A stretch of 64,000 nt of DNA. It comes from DATKFM01 sp963851215 (GTDB lineage Bacteria; Pseudomonadota; Alphaproteobacteria; Dongiales; Dongiaceae). The stretch covers positions 310,001 through 374,000 of the forward strand of contig CAWKOG010000015.1 of NCBI GenBank assembly GCA_963851215.1. Reading direction: 5' to 3'. The position numbers and the translations under genes are program-made. The notes beneath the pieces are model-generated. The model made no database searches and had not been told where the DNA came from. It saw only the letters and a program-made list of their open reading frames with translations. Shown here one piece after another: positions 9,185-19,234 of this stretch; the stretch's first letter is position 1; the number at the start of each line of letters is the position of its first letter.

Positions 9185-9934
9185 TCAGATCACCTTCGCT
9201 TCATTGCGCAGCTTGTCCACCAGCTCGGCCACGCTCTTTACCCTGATGCCGGATTTGCGCTTCGGCGGCTCGGCGACCTTCAGGGTCTTGAGGCGCGGCG
9301 CCACATCGACGCCCAGGGCATCGGGGGTCAGCGCCTCGATCGGCTTCTTCTTCGCCTTCATGATGTTGGGCAGCGAGGCATAGCGCGGCTCGTTCAGCCG
9401 CAGATCCGTGGTCATGACCGCCGGCAGCTTCAAGGAGATGGTCTCGAGCCCGGCGTCGACCTCGCGGGTGACCGTGGCGTCGCTGCCGTTGGGCACGATC
9501 TTCGAGGCGAAGGTCGCCTGGGGCCAGCCCAGCAAGCCCGCCAGCATCTGGCCGGTCTGGTTGCAATCGTCATCCACCGCCTGCTTGCCCAGCAGCACGA
9601 TCTGCGGCTGCTCCTTGGCGGCGACGGCCTTCAGCAGCTTGGCGACGGCCAGCGGCTGCAGCTCCACATCTGTCTGCACATGGATGCCGCGATCGGCGCC
9701 CATCGCCAGCGCCGTGCGGATGGTTTCCTGCGCCGACGCGCCGCCGCAGGACACGGCGATGATCTCGGTGGCCTTGCCGGCCTCTTTCATGCGGATCGCC
9801 TCTTCGACGGCGATCTCGCAGAACGGATTCATGGCCATCTTCACATTGGCCGTTTCGACGCCTGTGCCGTCGGCCTTGACCCTGACTTTGACGTTGGCAT
9901 CGATGACGCGTTTGACCGCGACCAGAACCTTCAT
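9185..9934 (-). CDS. etfB: electron transfer flavoprotein beta subunit
   Basis: EtfB pairs with EtfA and holds the structural AMP. The start at 9934 (MKVLVAVKRV) matches the family N-terminus; in-frame codons continue upstream to 10042 but do not resemble the family. The 249-residue protein contains MNPFCEIAVEEA and the ETF-beta signature region VTREVDAGLETI. It is the first gene of the etfB-etfA-hbd unit, and the 300 bp upstream to the next gene must contain the promoter. Confidence 0.95.
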   Translation of the reverse strand: MKVLVAVKRVIDANVKVRVKADGTGVETANVKMAMNPFCEIAVEEAIRMKEAGKATEIIAVSCGGASAQETIRTALAMGADRGIHVQTDVELQPLAVAKLLKAVAAKEQPQIVLLGKQAVDDDCNQTGQMLAGLLGWPQATFASKIVPNGSDATVTREVDAGLETISLKLPAVMTTDLRLNEPRYASLPNIMKAKKKPIEALTPDALGVDVAPRLKTLKVAEPPKRKSGIRVKSVAELVDKLRNEAKVI

Positions 9935-10234
9935 GGCGACCCTTGGATTAGATGAGTTACGACCGGCAACTTTCTTGCAGAGCAGCAAGGCGCGAAATGG
10001 CGCTTGCGCGGCATTCTGCTTATGTACTTCGCGGGTGCACAATAGGTTTGGCGGCCCGGTGTGTCAACGCGGCCAGGGCCTTGAAAAGCCGGTGAATCCG
10101 CGCCTTTGCGGGTGTTTTGGCGGCGGCTGCGGCCGATTTCCGGCCAAAGATCGGGTTAGGGCGCGCCGAAGGCGGCAAAAACCGTGATTAGGACCGGTTC
10201 GCGGCCCCTGGCGGCGGTTACGCCGGGCAATTCC

Positions 10235-10645
10235 CTACGGCTTTACCAGGGACAATTCGATCTTGCCGATCCGCGACCCTTTGGGAGACACCAGCGGCAC
10301 GACCGCCCGGTTGTCGGCCAGCTTGCCTTCGGCCTTGAAATCCCGGGGCGCCTCGCCCTCATCCTCGCTGCGCATGGTGCCGGCAATCGATACGCGGTCG
10401 CCCTGGATATCGGCGGTGAAGGAAATGCGGGCGCCATCGAATTCGAACTGCTGATCGTAGATCTTCCGGGAGCCCATGGCCTCGATCTTGAACGAAGGGC
10501 CGGCGCGGTTGACCGTCAGTTGGAACTTCATTTCCCCCGGCTCGACGGCCGTGAGGTTGAAATACAGAGCCTGGCCAATCAAGAAAACGGCAATGACGAA
10601 GAGAACTATCTCCGTCCAAGTCCGTTTGCGACCGCTTTCCGACAT
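10235..10645 (-). CDS. hypothetical membrane-anchored protein
   Basis: A 136-residue protein with one N-terminal membrane helix (residues about 12-29) and an all-beta-looking exported domain. The start at 10645 is preferred because AGGGG lies 6 nt upstream; an ATG at 10660 is also in frame. No known family is recognised. It follows the adenosyltransferase gene in the same direction with a 79-bp gap, so co-transcription is possible. Confidence 0.6.
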   Translation of the reverse strand: MSESGRKRTWTEIVLFVIAVFLIGQALYFNLTAVEPGEMKFQLTVNRAGPSFKIEAMGSRKIYDQQFEFDGARISFTADIQGDRVSIAGTMRSEDEGEAPRDFKAEGKLADNRAVVPLVSPKGSRIGKIELSLVKP

Positions 10646-10723
10646 ATCCCCTGACCCCATATGACACCGCCGGCGGGCGGCAAGCTGCGCTTCCCCGGCG
10701 TGCCGAACCTGCCGGAGAGGCGG

Positions 10724-11296
10724 TCAGCTTTCGTCGCGGGTCGCGCCCGGCTGCCACAACACGTCGCGCTTGCCGTTCCGATTGAGGATGCGGGCGAGCA
10801 CGAACAGATGGTCGGAGAGCCGGTTGATGTACTTGATCGCAACGGGGTTAATATTCTCTTTACCGGCCAGCAACGTCATGTCGCGTTCCGCCCGGCGGAC
10901 GATGGTGCGGGCCAGGTGCAGATGGGCCGCCCCGGCGCTGCCGCCGGGCAGGATGAAGGAATTCAGCGGCGCCAGCTTGGCGTTCATTCGGTCGATCTCG
11001 CGTTCGAGCCGTGTCACCTGGGCCTCGATGATCCGCAGCACCGGGCTTTTGGGCGCCGGCGTTTCCGGCCGGCAGAGATCGGCGCCGAGATCGAACAGGT
11101 CGTTCTGGATGCGCGCCAGCATCTTATCGGCGTCGCCCTTGGCATGCAGCCGCGCCACGCCGATCGCCCCGTTGGCCTCGTCCACGGTGCCGTAGGCGGC
11201 GACGCGCAGATCATGCTTGGCAACGCGCTGGCCATTGCCCAGCGAGGTTTTCCCCTTGTCGCCGCCGCGGGTGTAGATGCGGGTGAGCTTCACCAT
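10724..11296 (-). CDS. pduO: cob(I)alamin adenosyltransferase, PduO type
   Basis: Converts cob(I)alamin and ATP to adenosylcobalamin. The PduO/MMAB fold is shown by the N-terminal ATP loop TRGGDKGKT (residues 9-17), the AYGTVDEANGAIG segment and the C-terminal RRAER plus YINRLSDHLFVLAR motifs. At 190 residues it has the usual length. Adenosylcobalamin is the cofactor of ethylmalonyl-CoA mutase, encoded at 23768, so this gene fits the local EMC theme. A small twin-helix membrane protein gene lies 16 bp upstream, probably in the same operon. Confidence 0.94.
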   Translation of the reverse strand: MVKLTRIYTRGGDKGKTSLGNGQRVAKHDLRVAAYGTVDEANGAIGVARLHAKGDADKMLARIQNDLFDLGADLCRPETPAPKSPVLRIIEAQVTRLEREIDRMNAKLAPLNSFILPGGSAGAAHLHLARTIVRRAERDMTLLAGKENINPVAIKYINRLSDHLFVLARILNRNGKRDVLWQPGATRDES

Positions 11297-11312
11297 GGCT
11301 GACGCGCGGCGC

Positions 11313-11507
11313 TCACCTGTTGTAGGCGATGAGCAGCGCGATCAGGATGATGGCGATGGTGATCGCCTGGAACAGGACGCGGAAGCGCATCAGCACATTG
11401 CCGTACTTGCGATTGAACTCGCCGCCCCGGGCCATTGAGAACAGGCCGAGAAACAGCACGGCAATGGTGGCGACGCCGAAGATGATGACGAGCGTAAGCG
11501 TATCCAT
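11313..11507 (-). CDS. twin transmembrane helix (HIG1-type) small protein
   Basis: A 64-residue protein with two membrane helices, about 4-24 and 42-62, separated by the polar loop ARGGEFNRKYGN. This matches the HIG1-type small proteins common in alphaproteobacteria, which in other systems associate with respiratory complexes. It directly precedes the adenosyltransferase gene. The role here is not known. Confidence 0.8.
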   Translation of the reverse strand: MDTLTLVIIFGVATIAVLFLGLFSMARGGEFNRKYGNVLMRFRVLFQAITIAIILIALLIAYNR

Positions 11508-11566
11508 GGCGGCCACTATAAGGGCGCTTGGGGCACGCGGCCAGGGAGTTGGCGCTGCGCGCTGCG

Positions 11567-12216
11567 TCAGGCCACGCCGATCAGCCGCGGCAGCGCTGCC
11601 ATATCCTCGAACAGTTCGCCGCCGGCGCGGTGCATGCCCTCGCGGTCCACATAGGCAGCCGCGGCATACGCCATCACGCGCATGCCCGCGGCGATGCCAG
11701 CGGTGACGCCGGCCACCGAGTCCTCGACCACAATGCAATCGCCGGGGGCCGCGCCCATGGATTTGGCGGCGTGCAGGAACAGGTCCGGCGCCGGCTTGCC
11801 GTTCTTGACCATGGCCGAATTGTAGATCCGCCCGGCCACCCGCGGCATCAGGCCGGAAGAACCGAGCGTGATGTCCATCTTCGCCATCTCGCCTGACGAA
11901 GCGACGCAATAGGGCACGCGCGCCGTGTCGAGCGCGTCGAGGGCTTCGAAGATGCCGGGAATCGGCGGCACGCCATGGCGGCGCAGCGTTTCGTGGGCAG
12001 CGTCATGCCAAGCATCGACCCAGCCCTCGGGCACCGGCCGGCCCAATGCGGCCTCGATCACCTCGACGCAGGATTTGGTGGAGCGGCCGAGGAACTTCTG
12101 CATGCACTCCTCCATCGACCAGTCCAGGCCGAGGCCGCGCACCATGTCGTTCTCGGCCTGAAAGGCGATGGTCTCGCTATCAACGAGCACGCCGTCGCAA
12201 TCGAAGATCACTAGCA
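11567..12216 (-). CDS. HAD family phosphatase
   Basis: A haloacid-dehalogenase-superfamily hydrolase of the beta-phosphoglucomutase/phosphoglycolate-phosphatase branch. Motif I is FDCDGVLVDSE at the N-terminus, motif II is the Ser in CVASSGE, motif III is the Lys in KNGKPAPD, and motif IV is VVEDSVAGV. The GTG at 12216 is preferred because AAAGG lies upstream and motif I then starts near residue 6; the frame is open to 12319. The protein is about 216 residues. The substrate cannot be told. Confidence 0.87.
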
Positions 12217-12375
12217 CGCTTTCCACCTTTGGTTTGCCGGGGCTTCTTGGAAGGCGCGGATTACTAGCTGGAAGAGAGCAGCGGCGTCCAGACAAGATAC
12301 AACTGTATGCCCGCAGCACTGTTCGCCTGCGCCAATCCTGGATATTGTCCGGACAATGCGAAGGAAGTCGACATT

Positions 12376-13329
12376 ATGGATCAGCAAACTGGTTGGATAG
12401 CGGATCACCGCGGCCACCGATATTGGACTGGTCCGCGATTTTGGACGACCGTGGTCGACGGTACCAAAGTGGAGTATGTCACTGATCGACCTGTTGCGGC
12501 GTATGATTGCATCGCAACGGATGGAACACGCGTTACCGTGGTCTGCGCCGCACCATCCAGACCGGATGAAGAGCCGCTGTGGTTTTTGCCACGATCCGAT
12601 GGAACATTTCTGGGCGGCAAGCTTGAGCCTTCCACAGATGGCCTGCGCTTCGTTGAAGCGCCAGTCCGTGGCCTGTCTGCGTCGATGTATTGGCAGGGTG
12701 GGGATAGAGGACGTTCGGTCGCCGGTGAACGCGGTGGCTTCCGATGGCACGGGCCTGCATTCGAAGCCGAATTGCATGGGCCGGCGGTCATAGAAAAGTG
12801 GCAAGGCCGGCGCCTCGCAATCCGAGGCTGCAGGTTCAGCGATGGATCGCGAGGCAGCGTCTTGCCGGGGCTCCCGACCTTCGACATGACAAAATCGAAA
12901 CTGATTCAGAACGAAGGACGATGGCGGCGACAGTTGCCTGATGGGTCCTGGTCTGATGGCGGCATCGAGATCATGTCGGCAGATATCGTATTCACCGATG
13001 ACCCACCACGCCGGAAACGGCGGCTTGAAGTGCGTTCTCCGGACGACGCTCCGTCATTGCGGACCGACCTCCTGAGTTCGCAGCGCATCGCGGACCGAGT
13101 GAAGAATATCTGCTTTGCCACAGATCTCTATCGTGCCCTCTGCAACACGGAATGGATGCGGAACGAGCGAAGATGGCAAACGTCGTGGCGCAGCGCCGGT
13201 GGCATCATTGCCGATCTTCGCGATTTAAATGAAGAATACACGGATTTCTACTGCAGCGGCGATGAAGGCGTCGTAGCGGAGGACGTCGCAGCCGAACTTC
13301 GCCTCTTGGGATGGACCGAGGCGTCGTAG
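12376..13329 (+). CDS. hypothetical protein, no recognised family
   Basis: A 317-residue soluble protein. The ATG at 12376 is chosen because GAAGGAAG precedes it by about 8 nt; an ATG at 12307 is also in frame. It is rich in Trp and Asp, with repeated tryptophan-glycine segments (WIADHRGHRYW, MYWQGGDRG, FRWHG, LPDGSWSDGG), which suggests a beta-rich fold. No signal peptide or membrane segment is seen. It is transcribed against its neighbours, and its base composition and codon choice look less GC-biased than those of the flanking HAD and mcd genes, so it may have been acquired horizontally. No function is proposed. Confidence 0.65.
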   Translation: MDQQTGWIADHRGHRYWTGPRFWTTVVDGTKVEYVTDRPVAAYDCIATDGTRVTVVCAAPSRPDEEPLWFLPRSDGTFLGGKLEPSTDGLRFVEAPVRGLSASMYWQGGDRGRSVAGERGGFRWHGPAFEAELHGPAVIEKWQGRRLAIRGCRFSDGSRGSVLPGLPTFDMTKSKLIQNEGRWRRQLPDGSWSDGGIEIMSADIVFTDDPPRRKRRLEVRSPDDAPSLRTDLLSSQRIADRVKNICFATDLYRALCNTEWMRNERRWQTSWRSAGGIIADLRDLNEEYTDFYCSGDEGVVAEDVAAELRLLGWTEAS

Positions 13330-13341
13330 CGGAAACAACTT

Positions 13342-15027
13342 TCAATTCCGCCCGCTTAACAGCCCCCTCGCAATGACCTGCGCCTGGATTTCCGCGGCGC
13401 CCTCGAAGATGTTGAGGATGCGGGCGTCGCAGAGGACGCGGGAGATGGCGTATTCCTCGGCATAGCCGTTGCCGCCATGGACCTGCAGCGCGTTGTCGGC
13501 ATTGGCCCAGGCGACGCGGGCGGCCAGCAGCTTGGCCATGCCGGCCTCTATGTCGCAGCGCTTGTCGCTGTCCTTCTGCCGCGCGGCGAACCAGGTGAGC
13601 TGGCGCGCCACCATGGTCTCCACCGCCATCCAGGCCAGCTTGTGGGCGACGCGGGGGAATTCGTAGATCGGCTTGCCGAACTGGACGCGGCCCTTGGCGT
13701 AGGCGAGGCCGAGCTCCATCGCGTTCTGCGCCACGCCGACGGCGCGGGCCGCCGTCTGTACGCGCGCCGATTCGAAAGTGGCCATGAGCTGCTTGAAGCC
13801 CTGGCCCTCGATGCCGCCCAGCAGGTTTTCCGCTTTCACCTCGAAGCCGTCGAAGGCCAGCTCGAATTCCTTCATGCCGCGATAGCCCAGCACGCGTATC
13901 TCGCCGCCGGTCATGCCCTTTGCCGGAAACGGATCCGTCTCCGTGCCCCGCGGCTTTTCCGCCAGGAACATGGAGAGTCCGCGATAGCCGGCCTCGTTCG
14001 CATCAGTGCGCGCCAGTAGCGTCATCACATCGCTGCGCGCCGCATGGGTGATCCAGGTCTTGTTGCCGGTGATGCGGTAGCTGTTGCCGTCGCGCACGGC
14101 GCGGGTGCGCAGGCTGCCGAGATCGGAGCCGGTGCCAGGCTCGGTGAACACGGCGGTCGGCAGGATCTCGCCCGAGGCCAGCTTGGGAAGCCATTTCTGC
14201 TTCTGCGTCTCGGTGCCGCCGAGGCGGATCAGCTCGGCCGCGATCTCGCTGCGGGTGCCCAGCGAGCCCAGGCCGATATAGCCGCGCGACAGTTCCTCCG
14301 TCACCACGCACATCGCCAGCTTGCCAAGGCCGAGCCCGCCGTAATTTTCCGGCACTGTCAGGCCGAAGATGCCGAGCTCCGCCAGCGCCTCGATCACCGA
14401 CATCGGGATGTAGGCGTCCTGCCGGTGCCATTCGTGCGCATCGTCGCGATGATCGTCGGCGAAGCGGCGGAACTGTTCGCGGATCATGGTCAGGGAATCG
14501 TCGTCGAGCGCCGCGTCGCCGAATTCGCTGTCGGCGATGAGTTCGGCGAGGCGCATCAGCACGGCATTGCCGGCGCCGCTGCGTGTGAGCGCTGCCACGG
14601 ACGGATCGGCGGCAAAGGCCGCCGCTTCGGCCTGCATGTCGAGATCGGACGGCCGCAGGATTTCGCCCTGGCTCATCGGCAGGCCGCCGGTCATCTGCGC
14701 GAGATATTCGGCGAATGCCGCTTGGCAGATCAGCGCTTCCCGCTCACTTAACCGACCGCTGTCGCTGAGCCGTTGCGCCCAGCCCAGGGTCTGGCGCAGC
14801 GCGGTGACGTAGGTGGTGAGCCAGGACAGCCCATGCGCCGCGCGCTGTTCGCGGTCGAGCAAGTTTGCGTCGAGCTTGCCGCCCGGTGCGACCAGTTGCT
14901 CAACAGTTGAGCGCGCCTTCGCGGCATAGGCTTCAGCCGCCGTTAGCGCCCGCGCGCAGAGCGGAAGCAAATCGGGCATGACAGGGACGTCAGAACTCAC
15001 GGAGGGAGACTTCGCTTGTTGAGGCAT
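13342..15027 (-). CDS. mcd: methylsuccinyl-CoA dehydrogenase
   Basis: Mcd oxidises (2S)-methylsuccinyl-CoA to mesaconyl-CoA with FAD, a dedicated EMC-pathway step. At 561 residues it is longer than an ordinary acyl-CoA dehydrogenase; the extra roughly 150 N-terminal residues are typical of Mcd. The dehydrogenase core has the FTEPGTGSDLGSLRT signature, KTWITHAARSD, and the C-terminal IFEGAAEIQ segment. ccr lies directly upstream in the same direction, separated by 148 bp that hold a large inverted repeat. EtfAB, encoded at 8.2-9.9 kb, is the probable electron acceptor. Confidence 0.92.
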   Translation of the reverse strand: MPQQAKSPSVSSDVPVMPDLLPLCARALTAAEAYAAKARSTVEQLVAPGGKLDANLLDREQRAAHGLSWLTTYVTALRQTLGWAQRLSDSGRLSEREALICQAAFAEYLAQMTGGLPMSQGEILRPSDLDMQAEAAAFAADPSVAALTRSGAGNAVLMRLAELIADSEFGDAALDDDSLTMIREQFRRFADDHRDDAHEWHRQDAYIPMSVIEALAELGIFGLTVPENYGGLGLGKLAMCVVTEELSRGYIGLGSLGTRSEIAAELIRLGGTETQKQKWLPKLASGEILPTAVFTEPGTGSDLGSLRTRAVRDGNSYRITGNKTWITHAARSDVMTLLARTDANEAGYRGLSMFLAEKPRGTETDPFPAKGMTGGEIRVLGYRGMKEFELAFDGFEVKAENLLGGIEGQGFKQLMATFESARVQTAARAVGVAQNAMELGLAYAKGRVQFGKPIYEFPRVAHKLAWMAVETMVARQLTWFAARQKDSDKRCDIEAGMAKLLAARVAWANADNALQVHGGNGYAEEYAISRVLCDARILNIFEGAAEIQAQVIARGLLSGRN

Positions 15028-15035
15028 TGAGAGTC

Positions 15036-15168
15036 TAGCCGCAGATGAACGCAGATAAACGCGGATTCTTCCAGGAGTTCAATTAACTCGCTGAGGGCAG
15101 ATTTATGTGTTCCGCGCGCGGCCAAACCTGGCGGAGCATCTGTGTTTATCTGCGTTCATCTGCGGCTA
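15036..15168. repeat. 31-bp inverted repeat between ccr and mcd
   Basis: Arm 1 (15036-15066) and the reverse complement of arm 2 (15138-15168) match at 29 of 31 bases; the core reads GCAGATGAACGCAGATAAAC. The arms are separated by 71 bp. The repeat fills the ccr-mcd intergenic space and can form a long hairpin in the transcript. It looks like a dispersed palindromic element rather than a simple terminator, since no T tract follows. Confidence 0.8.
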
Positions 15169-15175
15169 AACAGAC

Positions 15176-16456
<1,281 letters not shown>

Positions 16457-16539
16457 CGCTGGGCCTCCTCGCGAGCATCCTGTATTCCACGCTGCCACCG
16501 GCGAGCGCCATTATTTGCTTAGCGAGTGCAGCATAATTT

Positions 16540-16588
16540 CGCAACGCAGTATAGCAGATTTGTTGCGCTGAAGAGTCCATCAGCGCAA
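16540..16588 (-). promoter_or_regulatory. candidate ccr promoter and operator dyad
   Basis: On the minus strand a TATACT hexamer (16554-16549) could be the -10 element of ccr. Overlapping its upstream side is a perfect 9-bp dyad, TTGCGCTGA (16563-16571) and TCAGCGCAA (16580-16588), with an 8-bp spacer. A further half-site, CGCAAC, is at 16540-16545. The 9-mer TTGTTGCGC (16560-16568) also occurs upstream of ecm at 23701-23709. No -35 of good quality was found. Confidence 0.4.
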
Positions 16589-16698
16589 GAATTAGGCTGA
16601 ATCACCAGCCGCTGAAGCAATTTTATTGCTGTCATCGCAGCAGTCCCTGTGGGAGCACGCAAGAATATTGCGTTGCGGCAGCTCGCGGTGGGGCGGCT

Positions 16699-17034
16699 CT
16701 ATTCCCCGCCCAGTTTCCAGGCGCCGTCCTCCCGGGCCATGGTCATGGAGGTGCTGTTGCTGCCGTCGGCGGCGCTGAAGAAGAGGATGGCGCGGGTTTC
16801 GTAGAGGAAGACTTTCTTCAGGTCGGCAAGGAAGGCGTCGGCGTCCGAGTAGCCGGCCAGCAACATCATCTTCACCTGGGGCAGTCCCTCGGCCGTCATC
16901 ATCTGCTGGCCGGGATGGTTGGCGACAATGCCGGCCTTGGCGGCGGCCACGTCGCCGGCCACCAGGGCATCGATGCGCAGCCAGCCGATCAAAGCTGAAC
17001 GGCTGATGGCTCCTGGCTGCCGGCGAAAAGACAA
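16699..17034 (-). CDS. hypothetical protein after the alpha/beta hydrolase
   Basis: A frame of up to 111 residues with coding-like composition (GWLRIDALVAGDVAAAKAG, ending REDGAWKLGGE). A TTG at 16992 overlaps the hydrolase stop (TTGA), which would give a translationally coupled 97-residue product. The alternative is that it is a C-terminal extension of the hydrolase separated by one more frameshift. No family is recognised. Confidence 0.4.
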   Translation of the reverse strand: MSFRRQPGAISRSALIGWLRIDALVAGDVAAAKAGIVANHPGQQMMTAEGLPQVKMMLLAGYSDADAFLADLKKVFLYETRAILFFSAADGSNSTSMTMAREDGAWKLGGE

Positions 17035-17922
17035 TCGAAGAGTTCCCGCGCCAGGCCGGCGTCAACCAGATCGTCGAAGTCATGGTCGGCGTTGCGCAGA
17101 ACATGGAGGGAGTATGACGTGCTGTAGCCGAGCGCGCGCGACGCCCGGGTCATGGCTTCGACCCAATAGGCCGCGCGCTCGATCCGGTTGCGTCCCTGCA
17201 TCGAGTTCGAGCTTGTCCGAGCGGTTGAAGGCGCCATCGCGGCTGATGTCGTCCTCGCCAACGAAGACGCAGGCGGGCACCCGCAGGAATTCCCGCGGCT
17301 CCAAAGTCAGCCCATAGGAGTCCGATGTCGGCCGGATGCCGTAGGGATAGGGCTGATCGTCGGTGGGGAGCGTGTACCAGCCCGCCGCGCTCAGCCCGAG
17401 GCCGGCGACATCCTGGGGATAGGCCATGGCGTAGCGATGGGCGAACTGCGCGCCGCCGGAATGGCCGTAGAGATAGAATTTCGACGACACCAGCTCCGAC
17501 TCGAAGATGACATGGCTGATGAGCCGCTGCAGCGCCAGATCGGCTCGCCCGCCGCGGCCGCGCCGGCCGAGCCGCTGATAGTCGCCATAGCGGTAGTCGC
17601 TGAACACCGGCGCCAGCACGACCACGCCCCTGCGTTCGGCCATCCTGGCAAAGGCCTCAACATGCTGGCGCGCGTTGCGGGAAATGCCGTGGATCGAAAC
17701 CAGCAAAGGTGAATCGGGCCGCAGGTCTTTGGGAATATAGAGATAGTATTTATTCCTGTCGTCGAGTTCCCGCTGCAGGATCTTGCCGCGGTCGTTGTCG
17801 GCGCGGGCATGCAGGCTGACCGCGGCGCCTGCGCCGGCGGTGACAAAGCCGAACAGCAGCCGCCGCCGCGACAGCGCGGAGGCGGGCGTTTTGTACAGCT
17901 TGTTTACACCGCGATGCTTCAT
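16989..17922 (-). CDS. secreted alpha/beta hydrolase, frameshifted
   Basis: An exported serine hydrolase of the esterase/depolymerase type. The N-terminus has a twin-arginine-like signal (SRRRLLFGF, cleavage near ARA). The nucleophile elbow is GHSGG in LYGHSGGAQF, the acid is probably in FVGEDDISRD and the His is in RNADHDFDD. The frame changes near 17200: the first part reads NRSDKLELD and the second continues MQGRNRIERAAYW. Dropping one base in CTCGATGCAGGG restores a continuous protein of about 310 residues. The catalytic His is in the second part, so the gene as written would be inactive. The substrate is not known. Confidence 0.75.
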
Positions 17923-18094
17923 CGATTTACGCTCGGCATTAATGGTGAATGACGCCGACGATCACGCAATATTGCAGCAAATGCGCGGGAATTAGGATAT
18001 AGTCCTCCTGGAGCAAAAACCAGAGCGCCAAAGGCGCCTGAACTAAAGAAGAAAAGCGGGGCCTTCGAACCGCGTGTGGATTGGAGTAGGTGAC

Positions 18095-19234
18095 GTGGGG
18101 ATTGTGCAGTCGATTGGCGAAGCCAAGCCGTTGGACGCGGCGAGGCTGGGCCGGGCCAAGATCGCGTATGCGACGCATCGCGTTCAGCTCAGGGATATCC
18201 AGACACTGATCGCCAGCGATTTGGCCGCGCCGCGCGCCGGCGACCTGGTGCTGGCCCGGGTCGGCCGCATCGGCCAGCACCGGCGGATCGAGCTGCGCAA
18301 CGGCCGCCGCGCCATCCTGTTCGAAGGCGATGAGATCGTGCTCTGCTACGGCAACCGCTATGCCCCCGATCAGTTCGAGGCCTATGTGCCCGGCGATCTC
18401 GGGCCCTGCCAGATGGCCGCCGCGGGCGGCGTCGCCGGCCGCGTCGTCGCCTCCCACGCGCGGATGAAGGCGCCGACGGAGATCATGCCGCTGGGCCTGC
18501 TGGCCGATCGCCACGGCAAAGTGATCAATCTCAACCGCTACGCCCTGCGGCCTCGCGGCGCGCAGGTCAGCGCGCCGATCTTTGCCGTCGTCGGCACGTC
18601 GATGAATGCCGGCAAGACCACCGCGGCAGCCTATCTTGTGCGCGGCCTGGCCCAGTCGGGACTGCGGGTCGGTGCGGCGAAGGTCACGGGCACCGGCGCC
18701 GGCGGCGATCTCTGGCATATGACGGATGCCGGTGCGGCAGCGGTGCTCGATTTCACCTATGCGGGCCATGCCACGACCTATCTGGCCGATGATGCGGCGC
18801 TGCAGGAAATCTTTCTGACGCTGACCGGCGAACTGGATGCCGGCGGCGCCGACGCCATCGTCATCGAGATCGCCGACGGCCTGAACCAGACGGAGACCGC
18901 GCGGTTGGTCACCTCGCCGCTGTTCCGCCAGCGGGTGTCGGCGATCGTCTTCGCCGCCGCCGATGCGATGGGCGCCAAGGCCGGCTATGACTGGCTGCTG
19001 CGGCATCAGCTGCCGGTGGCCGCGGTCAGCGGCTTGATGACGGCGTCGCCTTTGGGCGCCCGCGAAGCGGCGCAGACCGTTGCCGCACCGGTGCTCGGCA
19101 TCGACGACTTGGCCTCACCGGAGCGCATCGCGCAGGTGTTCCGCCCGTATATCGACGCGCGGCGGCCCGCGCCGGCGTTGCCTGTGGCGCGCCGCGCCGA
19201 AGGCCTGGACCTCCCGGCGGAAATGCACGCATGA
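18095..19234 (+). CDS. P-loop NTPase of unknown role, coupled to ABC exporter
   Basis: The GTG at 18095 is preferred because GGAGTAGG precedes it by a few bases; the frame is open from 18074. The first 150 residues form a mostly beta domain (LVLARVGRIGQHRRIEL). The second half is a P-loop fold with Walker A VVGTSMNAGKTT, followed by GAAKVTGTGAGGD and an IVIEIADGL segment that resembles the Walker-B region of MobB/BioD-like NTPases. No specific family name is recognised. The stop overlaps the ABC exporter start by 4 bp, so the two are made together. Confidence 0.7.
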   Translation: MGIVQSIGEAKPLDAARLGRAKIAYATHRVQLRDIQTLIASDLAAPRAGDLVLARVGRIGQHRRIELRNGRRAILFEGDEIVLCYGNRYAPDQFEAYVPGDLGPCQMAAAGGVAGRVVASHARMKAPTEIMPLGLLADRHGKVINLNRYALRPRGAQVSAPIFAVVGTSMNAGKTTAAAYLVRGLAQSGLRVGAAKVTGTGAGGDLWHMTDAGAAAVLDFTYAGHATTYLADDAALQEIFLTLTGELDAGGADAIVIEIADGLNQTETARLVTSPLFRQRVSAIVFAAADAMGAKAGYDWLLRHQLPVAAVSGLMTASPLGAREAAQTVAAPVLGIDDLASPERIAQVFRPYIDARRPAPALPVARRAEGLDLPAEMHA

